Position numbers and translations under genes: made by a program. From the NCBI GenBank assembly GCA_018714625.1, contig DVNE01000039.1:1-36614 (forward strand): a DNA stretch of 36,614 nucleotides, given 5' to 3'. Below are positions 16,201 through 23,574 of the stretch, piece by piece. Under the pieces are notes generated by a model, which was not told where the DNA came from, did not search any database, and worked only from the letters and a program-made list of their open reading frames with translations. The DNA comes from Candidatus Coproplasma excrementigallinarum. GTDB taxonomy: Bacteria; Bacillota; Clostridia; Christensenellales; Borkfalkiaceae. Position 1 is the stretch's first letter. Each line of letters starts with the position of its first letter.

Positions 16201-16329
16201 ACGATAAATGTTACTCCCTGGTGGAAGGCTACCCTCACTGCGGTTGAAGTTGTGTTCATCGTTCTCACCGTAGCCGGTGCGGCAGGCTATGTTGCCGTTA
16301 CCCTCAAAAAGAAGAAGGAGGAGGTGTGA
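13282..16329 (+). CDS. membrane-tethered, domain-permuted GH3 glycosidase
   Basis: This predicted 1015-residue family 3 glycosidase has its domains in reversed order. A hydrophobic N-terminal segment (about 13-33) is followed by the GH3 C-type sandwich (GSVLLKNN, LPLANGAKVTLLGN, possible acid/base Glu217 in SSEAADF, SGHLPDTY), a fibronectin III-like domain (YSFGYGLSYTTFE, VEVTNTGDFPAKDVVQVY), then the barrel (LDMQHVQDGPLGFS, NHEYYSEDPML, VAPKHFAFNDQE, nucleophile Asp902 in YIVTDM). A second hydrophobic helix (about 980-1007) and KKKKEEV end the protein. Permuted GH3 enzymes are known from rumen clostridia. Anchors at both ends suggest an exported enzyme held on the outer face. The listed ATG start is really inside the AGGAGG ribosome binding site; the TTG at 13282 fits better. 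Substrate is probably a beta-glycoside. Confidence 0.9.
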   Translation: MKKSTTLHALRGATAVCALLSVVSIGASAIAVAWEPNINEFLGTSSTEQVTSDESNPEELYTYVNEDITNTDDLVAWHKDLAEREQEEGSVLLKNNNETLPLANGAKVTLLGNRAVNSVHGGQIGSSPNSAQNISLADALEQKGFDVNPTTIEAYTAVGKTPGRLSNSFGMVQKVPNGVVVNEPSVSELEAASSNWGASITEYSDAAIVVIGRPSSEAADFYPGEAGLGNPDEFEEGENILGLSINEKAIIDYACEHFEKVIVLVNSDSAMELDYVQNKAEVDSILWVGAVGNYGFLGVADILRGEVSPSGHLPDTYAVDSTSSPAMVNFGLFSFANYADYGGNTDNSKGFAFLDEQEGIYTGYRYYETRYEDAVLGRYNATSVTGSSTGEAWNYDDEVLYSFGYGLSYTTFEQELISVSEKEGMIEVVVEVTNTGDFPAKDVVQVYVQTPYTDYDRQNHVEKSAVQLADFAKTQTLAPSGEEGDSEVVTLSFDKKYITSYDYVNAKTYILDAGDYYLSIGNGAHDALNNILAAKGADVDGDAQKVYTWTQDTLNTTTYATSDSSGEDVAVTNQLDDMNLNYWTDNDMWEGQLSRSDWSGTWPEGYEVSGDIHTTDLVATAAMIKELTNDVYSTEGKDTTPTEWGQDTGLTIGALKGADYDDERWDELLSTITLEEAIEFYVWAQNQTAGMASIGLDMQHVQDGPLGFSYQTLGHFNTNEEGDPAAMEEDDANAGYSVYDSVTEPVLGASFNKELLEEQGRLFGTDSLWTNTAILWAPGLNTHRTPYNGRNHEYYSEDPMLTNYLGAAITSGALEYGLVVAPKHFAFNDQESNRTGVSVFMNEQRAREIELRAFQGAFQDAGCMGTMTAFNRAGMRYASAHEGLITNILKKEWGFTGYIVTDMINGPMYMRADTSLMAGTTCLDTSGNETSIALLEAIKDDPAAQNALKDAMHSNLWVLANSNALNGVDSLTKTINVTPWWKATLTAVEVVFIVLTVAGAAGYVAVTLKKKKEEV

Positions 16330-16330
16330 T

Positions 16331-16783
16331 ATGAACGTTAAAACCTTTTTCGAAAAGCAGTCTGTGGGCTTTTATGTGGGCGCAGCGGCCGTCCTCTTCA
16401 TGCTCATAGGTACAATAATTCTTTCAACAAACTGCAATATGGAGTACTATCAGGACTATACGGCCGTCGTACCTCTTCTCGGCAGTCTGGCAGTAATTGC
16501 GGGCGTTGCCCTGCTCGTAGCTCAGCAGTTCGTCAAAATCCCCCATCTGGACGCAATCTGGATAGTTTCAGTCATACTCATGGCCGCTGCGCTCATGATT
16601 ATGATAAGCATGAGGGTGGAATCCATGGCCTACATTTTAGGTTCCGACCTCGAAAACGACAACCCCATCGCAAAGCCTGCACTCAATAACTTCTTCGCTG
16701 GCGCGGCAATAGCGCTTGTAGGCATAATCGCGGCTGTGGTTGCGGCATTCTTCAGCACTGTAAAAGAGAAGGCAAACGCATAA
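16331..16783 (+). CDS. small four-helix membrane protein paired with the tethered GH3
   Basis: This predicted 150-residue protein of unrecognised family has four hydrophobic segments (about 13-31, 43-63, 72-92 and 119-141) and a short Lys-rich C-terminus. No catalytic motif is visible. It starts one base after the GH3 stop, with GGAGG overlapping the end of the GH3 gene, so the two are co-translated. The listed ORF begins 18 codons earlier inside GH3; the ATG at 16331 has the better spacing. By position it may be a membrane partner that helps insert, hold or stabilise the tethered enzyme, or a transport helper. This is inference from operon structure only. Confidence 0.8.
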   Translation: MNVKTFFEKQSVGFYVGAAAVLFMLIGTIILSTNCNMEYYQDYTAVVPLLGSLAVIAGVALLVAQQFVKIPHLDAIWIVSVILMAAALMIMISMRVESMAYILGSDLENDNPIAKPALNNFFAGAAIALVGIIAAVVAAFFSTVKEKANA

Positions 16784-16837
16784 CTTTCTGTGCGCTTATG
16801 GCATTATTTCCGAGCTTTTTCTCCTGAGATTTAACGG

Positions 16838-16867
16838 ATAGCGCGGGGCGGCAACGCCCCGCGCTAT
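16838..16867 (+). terminator. stable hairpin after the GH3 operon
   Basis: ATAGCGCGGGGCG and its complement form a perfect 13-bp stem capped by a GCAA (GNRA-type) tetraloop, 55 bases past the membrane protein stop. No T-run follows on either strand, so it may be a processing or stability element rather than a classical terminator. Confidence 0.5.
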
Positions 16868-17004
16868 GCGGTAAAAAAACAGTTTTGAATTTGCTTTTCA
16901 AGGCGCGTTCTGTCTGCCTCAGCGTGTAACATTTTTATAAAATGTTTCACGGTACAGCAGTCTGCCTGATTGTGTGTAAATAATGCTTTTTTGTGCCATA
17001 CTCA

Positions 17005-17033
17005 TTGACAAGACAGACAAATAATGTTACAGT
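17005..17033 (+). promoter_or_regulatory. candidate promoter of the GH2 gene
   Basis: TTGACA, a 17-base spacer and TACAGT, predicting a start near 17040 and a leader of about 130 bases. The 11-mer ATGTTTCACGG occurs both before this promoter (16942-16952) and in the leader (17074-17084). The rest of the 16868-17004 gap shows no gene. Confidence 0.6.
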
Positions 17034-17086
17034 ATAAAAGTAAAAGATTGTGCCTTTCACGGCATGCGCATAAATGTTTCACGGAT

Positions 17087-17106
17087 AAAACGCACGGCGT
17101 TTTTTT
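17087..17106 (+). terminator. possible leader attenuator before GH2
   Basis: AAAACGC-ACG-GCGTTTT forms a 7-bp stem that runs into a seven-T tract, 66 bases before the GH2 start and downstream of the predicted promoter. The same bases can pair differently with the following TGCG and CGTG, so a competing structure is possible. Confidence 0.4.
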
Positions 17107-17131
17107 GCGTGAGCAAGGTTAAAATTAAAGA

Positions 17132-17156
17132 TTTCAAGGCGCGCGTCGCCTTGAAA
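17132..17156 (+). promoter_or_regulatory. hairpin abutting the GH2 ribosome binding site
   Basis: TTTCAAGGCG and CGCCTTGAAA form a perfect 10-bp stem with a 5-base loop. The stem ends at 17156 and the ribosome binding site AAGGGG starts at 17157. It could affect ribosome loading or protect the mRNA 5' region. Confidence 0.45.
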
Positions 17157-17172
17157 AAGGGGTTTGAATTAT

Positions 17173-19542
17173 ATGATAAAAATGAGCTTCAACGATGGCT
17201 GGAAGTACGGACACATAGGCGAGGACTGGCGCAAGGAAGTCACCCTCCCGCACGACGCAATGATTTTGGAAAACCGTACGGCGGACAGTGCCAGCGGCAA
17301 AAACGCGGGCTGGTACGAGGGGTATGACTATGTGTACGAAAAGTCTTTCACCGCACCCGAAGAGTGGAAGGGCAAGAAGGTGGTGCTGGAGTTCGAGGGC
17401 GTTTACCGCAATGCAAAAGTATATATCAACGGCAAGGAGGCGGGCGGCTGGGCCTACGGCTACACCGGCTTCTATGTTCAGGCGGACGGGTTTCTGAACT
17501 TCGGCGGGGAGAATACCATAAAGGTAGAGGCGTTCAACGCCGACCAGCCCAACAGTCGTTGGTATTCGGGCGCGGGCATTTACAGACCGGTATGGCTGTA
17601 CGTGCTGCCCGAAGAGCATATAGAGCTCTGCGGCATAAAAATAAAGACGCTTGGCTATAATCCCCCCCGTTTTACGGTAAAGGTGAACACCAACTCGGCG
17701 GGCTCGCTCAAAGTGGAAATTCTCGACGGCGAAACCGTCGTTGCGGAAAAGGAGCAAAAGACGGAGGGCGAGGCTGTTTTTGAGTTCGAGCTTGCAGACG
17801 CAAAACTCTGGAGCACGGACAGCCCCAACCTCTATACCTGCCGCGTTACCTTCGGCGAGGACTTGCGCGAAGAGCGCTTCGGCATACGCCTTCTGGAATG
17901 TGACGCCAAGGGCGGCCTGCGCATAAACGGCAGGCGCGTAATTCTGCGCGGCGCGTGCATACATCACGAAAACGGTATTTTAGGCGCGGTAAACCACCCC
18001 TATGCCGATGCGCGCAAGATAGAGCTTCTGCAAAAATACGGCTACAACGCCATACGCTCGGCGCACAACCCTACCTCCAAGGCCACGCTTGAGGCGTGCG
18101 ACCGCCTGGGCGTGCTGGTTATGGACGAGTATGTGGATATGTGGTATATCCACAAGAACAAGTACGACTTTGCAAGTCAGTTTGCGGGCGAGTGGAAAAG
18201 GGATCTGAAGGCGCTCGTGAATAAGGACTATAACCACCCCTGCGTGGTTTTATATTCGATAGGCAACGAGGTTGCCGAAACGGGTCAGAAGAAGGGCATT
18301 GCCTTTGCCGCAGAGATGACAAAGTACCTCCACACCCTGGACGACCGCCCCGTTACCTGCGGCATAAATATATTCTTCAATCTGTTATATTCGCTCGGCT
18401 TCGGCATTTACAGCGATAAAAAGGCGGATGCGGAGCTCAAGTCTGCAGGCAAGAAAAAGAAGTCTGTCGGCAGCGAGTTCTTCAACGACCTTGCAGGCCT
18501 TCTCGGCGCTACGACAATGAAGATAGGCGCAACCCTGCCGGGCTGCAACGCAAAGACAAAGGACGCCTTTGCCGCCATGGACGTGGCGGGCTATAACTAC
18601 GGCATACTGCGCTATAAGGGCGATATGAAGAAGTACCCCGAAAGGGTAATACTCGGCAGCGAAACCTTCTGTGCCGACGCCCGCAAGTTCTGGCTGACCG
18701 CACAGAAGCACCCCGCACTTATTGGCGACTTTGTGTGGTCTGGCATAGACTATCTCGGCGAGGTAGGCGTCGGCTCGTGGCTGCACGCCGACTATGCCCC
18801 CGAGTTCACAGGAGGCGTAGGCTGGGTTACGGCAGGCAGCGGCAGGCTTGACCTCAACGGCCGTCCGCTTGCAGAGGCGCTCTATACCCGCGTGGCGTTC
18901 GACCTCGATACTATAAAAGTGGGCGTTGTCCGCCCCGATATGGCGTTTGAAAAACATTCGCCCTCGGCCTGGAAGCTTTCGCAGGCGTGGGACAGCTGGA
19001 CTTGGGATAACTGCGAGGGCAAAAAGACGATGGTGGAGGTATACACTACCTGCCCCAGAGCGGCCATATATATAAATGGTAAAAAGGTTGCCGAAAAGAA
19101 GGTGGGCGCAAACGCCCGCGCATATTTCAAGGCGGTATATATGCCCGGCGAGCTTGTTGCCGTCGGACTGGATAAGTCGGGCAAGGAAGTCTGCCGCTCC
19201 GCACTTAAAAGCGGCGGCCCTGAAACGCAGCTCCGCGCACTGCCCGAACATCCCTATGTTGGCAAGGACGAACTTTGCTATATCCGCTTGCAGTACACCG
19301 ATAAAAACGGCGTATGGAAGCCGCTTGCCCGCGGCGAAATTTCCGTCGAGGTCGAGGGCGGCGAACTTATGGCGCTCGGCAGCGCCTGCCCCTACAACGC
19401 ACACGGCTACAACGGCACGGTTACGGATACCTACTTCGGCGAGGCCATGGCCATAGTCAGACCTTCAGGCGAAGGCCCCGTCGTGCTCCGCGCCGAAAGC
19501 AAGTACGGCAGAGCGGAAGCCGTCGTAAATTGCAGGAACTAA
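17173..19542 (+). CDS. glycoside hydrolase family 2 (beta-galactosidase/glucuronidase-like)
   Basis: This predicted 789-residue cytosolic enzyme has the GH2 layout: jelly-roll sugar-binding domain (about 1-160: NAGWYEGYDYVYEK, YINGKEAGG, ADQPNSRWYSGAGIYRPVW), immunoglobulin-like domain (about 165-270), and a TIM barrel (about 275-580) with IRSAHNP, acid/base Glu366 in SIGNEVAE and nucleophile Glu497 in LGSETF. A C-terminal beta domain follows, with a DUF4982-like region around WDNCEGK and YINGKKVAEKK. It retains both catalytic glutamates. There is no signal peptide. A TTG at 17164 is the listed start; the ATG at 17173 with AAGGGG ten bases before is preferred. Nearby galT, galK and galM suggest beta-galactosides as substrate, but beta-glucuronides or other beta-glycosides cannot be excluded. 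Confidence 0.92.
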   Translation: MIKMSFNDGWKYGHIGEDWRKEVTLPHDAMILENRTADSASGKNAGWYEGYDYVYEKSFTAPEEWKGKKVVLEFEGVYRNAKVYINGKEAGGWAYGYTGFYVQADGFLNFGGENTIKVEAFNADQPNSRWYSGAGIYRPVWLYVLPEEHIELCGIKIKTLGYNPPRFTVKVNTNSAGSLKVEILDGETVVAEKEQKTEGEAVFEFELADAKLWSTDSPNLYTCRVTFGEDLREERFGIRLLECDAKGGLRINGRRVILRGACIHHENGILGAVNHPYADARKIELLQKYGYNAIRSAHNPTSKATLEACDRLGVLVMDEYVDMWYIHKNKYDFASQFAGEWKRDLKALVNKDYNHPCVVLYSIGNEVAETGQKKGIAFAAEMTKYLHTLDDRPVTCGINIFFNLLYSLGFGIYSDKKADAELKSAGKKKKSVGSEFFNDLAGLLGATTMKIGATLPGCNAKTKDAFAAMDVAGYNYGILRYKGDMKKYPERVILGSETFCADARKFWLTAQKHPALIGDFVWSGIDYLGEVGVGSWLHADYAPEFTGGVGWVTAGSGRLDLNGRPLAEALYTRVAFDLDTIKVGVVRPDMAFEKHSPSAWKLSQAWDSWTWDNCEGKKTMVEVYTTCPRAAIYINGKKVAEKKVGANARAYFKAVYMPGELVAVGLDKSGKEVCRSALKSGGPETQLRALPEHPYVGKDELCYIRLQYTDKNGVWKPLARGEISVEVEGGELMALGSACPYNAHGYNGTVTDTYFGEAMAIVRPSGEGPVVLRAESKYGRAEAVVNCRN

Positions 19543-19550
19543 AAAAACGC

Positions 19551-19654
19551 GCGGCAATATGCCGCAAATAATCAAAAAAAATGGCGGTTTGCCGCACGGT
19601 AAATTAAAACGTGCGGCAATATGCCTCAAATATATGCTGCGGCGAAATGCCGCA
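19551..19654. repeat. cluster of small GCGGCA/TGCCGC palindromes
   Basis: Four near-palindromes fill the gap before the GtrA-like gene: GCGGCAATATGCCGC (19551-19565), GGCGGTTTGCCGC (19583-19595), GTGCGGCAATATGCC (19611-19625) and TGCGGCGAAATGCCGCA (19638-19654). The first and third are near-identical over 13 bases. The last ends at the ribosome binding site AAGGAAG. They resemble the dispersed GCGGYATATGTGCC units. Confidence 0.5.
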
Positions 19655-19664
19655 AGGAAGTAAA

Positions 19665-20795
19665 ATGGAAGAACAAACATCTGCCGAAGAAAGTCTGCTT
19701 TCGCCCAAGCCGCTCTCGCAAAACGCCTTTAAGGCATTCTGGCAAAAAATATGGCGTTGGTGGCAGGGCGTGTGGTACGGCTTTTCTGAAAGGCGCCCCA
19801 AGATTGCCGCATGGCTCTATAAAATTGCACTCTTTTTTGTATTCAGCGTAAGCGTTACGCTGTTGCAATATATAGGCTTTGTCACCCTGCCCTATCTCTT
19901 CGGGCAGGAGCTTGCAGGTACGGAATTTATGTGGCCGCATTTAAAGCTCACCACGATAGACGGCAACGATATATATTGGAATATCCTCGGCTACAATGTC
20001 AGCTACAACGCGGCAGGCGAGGTGGTGATAGGCGGCGGACTGGGCTATTTTATCGCCTACGAACTCACCGTGTTTATTGCGCAGTGCATAAACTTTCCTC
20101 TGCAAAGGAATATCACCTTCCGCTCCCACGGAAATGTGTGGTGGCAGGCAATGTGGTACTTTTTCGGCTGGATACTCGTTTCGCTCTTCAGCAACGCCAT
20201 AAACGGACTGTGGATACCCTTTGCCGAGCTGTATGTTTCGGGTGCGGTATATAATATTCTGGTAACGGTAGTCACGGGCGGCGTGTCGATGGTGATATAT
20301 TTCTTTATCTTCCTCGTCATATTCCCCGACGCCGACAAGACCGAACGCTCTAAAAAGGCTGCGCTCAGTGCTGCCGAACGCAGAGCGGCACAGGCTCAGG
20401 GTAGCGCGGCGGCATCCAAGGCGCAGGCTGCGCTTGAAAGGGCGCGCGCAGAGTATAATATTGCGCTAGAAAACAAAAAGTTCTTCCACGCTGAAAAGGA
20501 CATATCCTCCGCCGTATCGCTCGCCGAGGCAAAGATAAACGGCTACAACGGAATGCTCAAAAAGCTTACAAAAACAAGGTCTGCGCTTGCTGACGCGGAG
20601 AATGCAGGCAATGCCGAAAAGACTGCGGCTCTTAATAAAGAGGTTGCTGAGCTTGAGGCCGCCGTTGGCAAGGCGAGGGCGCAGGCGCTCGAGGCCGCCC
20701 GCCGCAGAGAGGAGATACTTCCTCCCAATCAGGCAATACTTGAAGAGATAAAGGCGGCCCGTGCCGCCCGTAAGGCTGCAAAAAATAAGGCGTAA
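19665..20795 (+). CDS. GtrA-like membrane protein with long coiled C-terminal tail
   Basis: This predicted 376-residue protein has about four membrane segments (53-78, 123-142, 160-182, 196-220). It contains INFPLQRNITFRS, resembling the NF-x-x-x-R-x-x-TF signature of GtrA-like proteins, which are linked to moving undecaprenyl-linked sugars or anchoring glycan enzymes. A polar loop (about 80-120) interrupts the first helical pair. The last 155 residues are an Ala/Glu/Lys-rich, probably coiled-coil cytosolic tail; ordinary GtrA proteins are only 120-160 residues in total. The start is the ATG at 19665 with AAGGAAG upstream; the listed ORF begins earlier inside palindromic repeats. It lies between GH2 and the galactose genes without obvious partner. 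The GtrA assignment is a resemblance, not certain. Confidence 0.65.
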   Translation: MEEQTSAEESLLSPKPLSQNAFKAFWQKIWRWWQGVWYGFSERRPKIAAWLYKIALFFVFSVSVTLLQYIGFVTLPYLFGQELAGTEFMWPHLKLTTIDGNDIYWNILGYNVSYNAAGEVVIGGGLGYFIAYELTVFIAQCINFPLQRNITFRSHGNVWWQAMWYFFGWILVSLFSNAINGLWIPFAELYVSGAVYNILVTVVTGGVSMVIYFFIFLVIFPDADKTERSKKAALSAAERRAAQAQGSAAASKAQAALERARAEYNIALENKKFFHAEKDISSAVSLAEAKINGYNGMLKKLTKTRSALADAENAGNAEKTAALNKEVAELEAAVGKARAQALEAARRREEILPPNQAILEEIKAARAARKAAKNKA

Positions 20796-20812
20796 AGGGC
20801 TTCCCCTGAATA

Positions 20813-20909
20813 CGGCCGCCAGAGTATGTACATTCTCGATAAATATGGTCTCCATAAATACGGCCGCCCTGATTAGGGCCGCCAGAGTACGGCCGCAGAA
20901 ATTCGGCCG
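20813..20909. repeat. CGGCCG-rich repeat cluster before galT
   Basis: CGGCCG occurs at 20813, 20861, 20890 and 20904, and the 13-mer GGCCGCCAGAGTA occurs at 20814-20826 and 20877-20889. GGCCGCCCT and AGGGCCGCC (20862-20884) can form a stem with one C-C mismatch. The last two CGGCCG copies can pair with each other ahead of a T-rich run (20916-20921). The function is unknown; an upstream terminator or leader element is possible. Confidence 0.5.
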
Positions 20910-20970
20910 CAAAAATTTTTTATATCCCAAATCTTTAAATAAAAGTTTGAAATAAAGAAGGTGTTTTTGC

Positions 20971-22431
20971 ATGAATAATTTAAGTGCTGTCATAGATAAA
21001 CTCACCTCATATGCGCGCAAAAACCTCGGCCTTGCGCAGGAGGACGAAATCTGCGTCCGCAACTCGCTGCTCGATATTCTCGGTTCTCCCGCATATACCT
21101 ATACTGGTGAGGAGTGCAGCGACGTTTCCCCCGACGCCCTGCTCGGAGAGCTGTTCGCCGTATGCGAGAGAGAGGGCATCTTCACCGCGTATGAGCGCGA
21201 AGAGTACGCCGACAAGGTGATGGGCGCGCTTTCGCTCCGTCCCTCGGCCGTGCGAAAAGAGTTCGCACAGAGGCTTTCAGAAAATTCAAAGTCTGCAACC
21301 GACTGGTTCTATTCGTACTGCGTAAAGTGCGACTATGTGAAAAAGAGCAAACTCGATAAAAATCCCCGCTTTGATGAAAACGGGCTTGTAATAACTATAA
21401 ACATGGCCAAGCCGGAGTTCCGCGACCCCAAAAAGGCGGCAAGCGGCAACTCTGTGGCGGGCGGCTATCCCAAGTGCGCCATCTGCCGCGAAAACGAGGG
21501 CTGCCCCGTGCGCAACAAGCGTACGCTGCGCACCGTCGATTTGCTGCTTGACGGCGAAAAGTGGTTCTGGCAGTACTCGCCCTACGGCTACTTCTACCAG
21601 CACGGCATTGCCGTCAACTGCGAACACACCCCGATGCACGTCGATAAAAGCACCTTTTTAAAGCTGTGCGACTTTGTGGATATTTTCCCGCACTACTTCA
21701 TAGGCTGCAACGCACCCCTTCCCCGAATAGGCGGCAGCGTGCTCGCTCACGACCATTTCCAGGGCGGCGGCGAAATTTTGCCCATGCACAGAGCCAAGGC
21801 GTATAAAACGCTCGGCCGCAAGGGTTTTGACGGCACTGTTGAAGTGCTCGACTGGCCCGGCACGGTCATAAGGGTGGTAAGCGCTGACCGCGCCGCTCTT
21901 GCAGACGTATGCGAAGAGGTGCGCGCAAAGTGGGTTAAATACAGAGACGACGCCCTCGGCATCATACCCGAGGACGAGCATGGCATACATAACGCCGTAA
22001 GCCCCACCGTTGTAAAGACGGAGCGCGGCTACGAAATGAGCCTTATTCTGCGCAGCAACGTCACAAGCGAAAAGTATCCCGACGGCGTATTCCACGCCCA
22101 TCCCGAATTCCACTCCATAAAAAAGGAGTCCATAGGCCTTATCGAGGCGCAGGGACTGTTCATTCTGCCCGGCAGACTGCACGACCAGCTAAAGCAGATG
22201 GAGGGACTTTTGGAGAACGGAGGGGCGCTTCAGGGCGAGCTTGAACAGTTTGCCTTTGTGTTCGGGGAGATGAAGGCGCTCTACAATAAAGATAAGGCTG
22301 CGGGTGCAGGCGCCGCCGTCCGCCGCGAACTCGGTTCGGTATGTTCGCGCATACTCGAAAACACCGCCGTATTCAAGGATAAGGCGGTTACGGTAAAATT
22401 TGCAGAGGAGTTAGGGTTTAAGGTACTATGA
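20971..22431 (+). CDS. galT: class II galactose-1-phosphate uridylyltransferase
   Basis: This predicted 486-residue enzyme exchanges UMP between UDP-glucose and galactose-1-phosphate in the Leloir pathway. The long form, the N-terminal region rich in short helices (NNLSAVIDKLTSYA) and the active-site region LAHDHFQGGGEILPM (His260, His262, Gln264) match the GalT type found in Gram-positive bacteria rather than the shorter HPH-type enzyme. Other conserved-looking stretches are PKCAICRENEGCPVR, with a possible Cys pair, and YFIGCNAPLPRIGGS. AAGGTG lies before the ATG. The stop overlaps the galK start as ATGA, so the two genes are coupled. The CGGCCG repeat cluster lies in the leader. No promoter could be identified with confidence. 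Confidence 0.95.
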   Translation: MNNLSAVIDKLTSYARKNLGLAQEDEICVRNSLLDILGSPAYTYTGEECSDVSPDALLGELFAVCEREGIFTAYEREEYADKVMGALSLRPSAVRKEFAQRLSENSKSATDWFYSYCVKCDYVKKSKLDKNPRFDENGLVITINMAKPEFRDPKKAASGNSVAGGYPKCAICRENEGCPVRNKRTLRTVDLLLDGEKWFWQYSPYGYFYQHGIAVNCEHTPMHVDKSTFLKLCDFVDIFPHYFIGCNAPLPRIGGSVLAHDHFQGGGEILPMHRAKAYKTLGRKGFDGTVEVLDWPGTVIRVVSADRAALADVCEEVRAKWVKYRDDALGIIPEDEHGIHNAVSPTVVKTERGYEMSLILRSNVTSEKYPDGVFHAHPEFHSIKKESIGLIEAQGLFILPGRLHDQLKQMEGLLENGGALQGELEQFAFVFGEMKALYNKDKAAGAGAAVRRELGSVCSRILENTAVFKDKAVTVKFAEELGFKVL

Positions 22432-23552
22432 CAGAAGAAAGGGAATATGAATACAAGGTTTCGGCATCGGGACGCGTCAATATCATAGGCGAGCACATAG
22501 ATTACTGCGGCGGCAAAGTTCTGCCTGCGGCGCTCACCTTAAAAAATACGGTATATATCCGCCCCAACGGCACGGATAAAATAAATTTGAGCTGGACGAC
22601 CCTTCCCGATAAGGTCACGCTGGACATCTCCTCGCTTGCCGATTACAAGGGGCTCAAGTACGGCAACTACCAGGCGGGCAGCGTCTATCTCTGGCAAAAA
22701 GCTGGGCACAAAATTGTAGGCTGCGACATGGTTCAGGATTGCAAAGTGCCCTTCGGCAGCGGTCTTTCGTCCTCGGCCGCGATAGAGGTCTCCACGATTG
22801 CCGCGCTCGCAACCGTTGCGGGCGAAAAGTTCGATAATGTAGAGGTCGCCCTCACCGCCCAGGCGGCTGAAAGGGAGTATGCGGGCGTCAACTGCGGTAT
22901 AATGGACCAGTACGCCTCGGCGTGCGGCAAAAAGGGCATGGCAATGCTTCTGGACTGCAACACGCTCGACTGCTCATATATCCCTTTGGAGCTTGGCGAC
23001 TACGCCCTCGTCATAACCGACTGCAAAAAGCCGCACAGCCTTGTGGAGAGCAAGTATAACGAGCGCAGGGCGGAGACGGAGAAGGCGTTTGCCATTCTCA
23101 GAGAGGTGCTTCCCGTATCCTGCCTTGCAGACGTCACGCCCGAACAGTTTGTTAAGTTTTCTCACCTGCTGCCGGGGGTGCTCAAACAGCGCACCGAGCA
23201 CGTGGTGTATGAAGCGTACAGAGTAAAGCTTGCGGCGGATGCGCTGCGCAGCGGCGATATTTTAACGCTCGGCAAGCTGCTCAACCAGTCGCACGCCTCG
23301 CTTAAAAACCTCTATGAGACTACGGGTTTCGAGCCCGACGTGCTTGTCGAGACGGCTCAGAGACATCCTGCCTGCATAGGCGCGCGTCTGACGGGCGGCG
23401 GCTTCGGCGGCTGCGCAATTTCGCTCGTGCAAAAGGACGGCGTGGCCGACTTTGAAAAGTATCTTTTAAAGGTCTACGGCGAGAGGACGGGCTTCAACGC
23501 CGTCTGCTACAACGCGGGCATATCCGACGGCATCACTGTGGAAAAAATCTAA
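22428..23552 (+). CDS. galK: galactokinase
   Basis: This predicted 374-residue cytosolic GHMP kinase phosphorylates alpha-D-galactose at C1 with ATP. Motif 1 is GRVNIIGEHIDYCGG (15-29), close to the canonical galactokinase signature but with Ile for Thr and Cys for Asn. Motif 2 is PFGSGLSSSAAIE (108-120), with catalytic Asp160 in GIMDQYAS. Motif 3 is LTGGGFGGCAI near residue 325. The length is typical. The ATG overlaps the galT stop by four bases. With galT and galM it forms a three-gene Leloir operon. The two motif 1 changes might alter sugar preference but are not obviously disabling. Confidence 0.95.
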   Translation: MTEEREYEYKVSASGRVNIIGEHIDYCGGKVLPAALTLKNTVYIRPNGTDKINLSWTTLPDKVTLDISSLADYKGLKYGNYQAGSVYLWQKAGHKIVGCDMVQDCKVPFGSGLSSSAAIEVSTIAALATVAGEKFDNVEVALTAQAAEREYAGVNCGIMDQYASACGKKGMAMLLDCNTLDCSYIPLELGDYALVITDCKKPHSLVESKYNERRAETEKAFAILREVLPVSCLADVTPEQFVKFSHLLPGVLKQRTEHVVYEAYRVKLAADALRSGDILTLGKLLNQSHASLKNLYETTGFEPDVLVETAQRHPACIGARLTGGGFGGCAISLVQKDGVADFEKYLLKVYGERTGFNAVCYNAGISDGITVEKI

Positions 23553-23574
23553 TAATTATATCGGATAAAAAATT

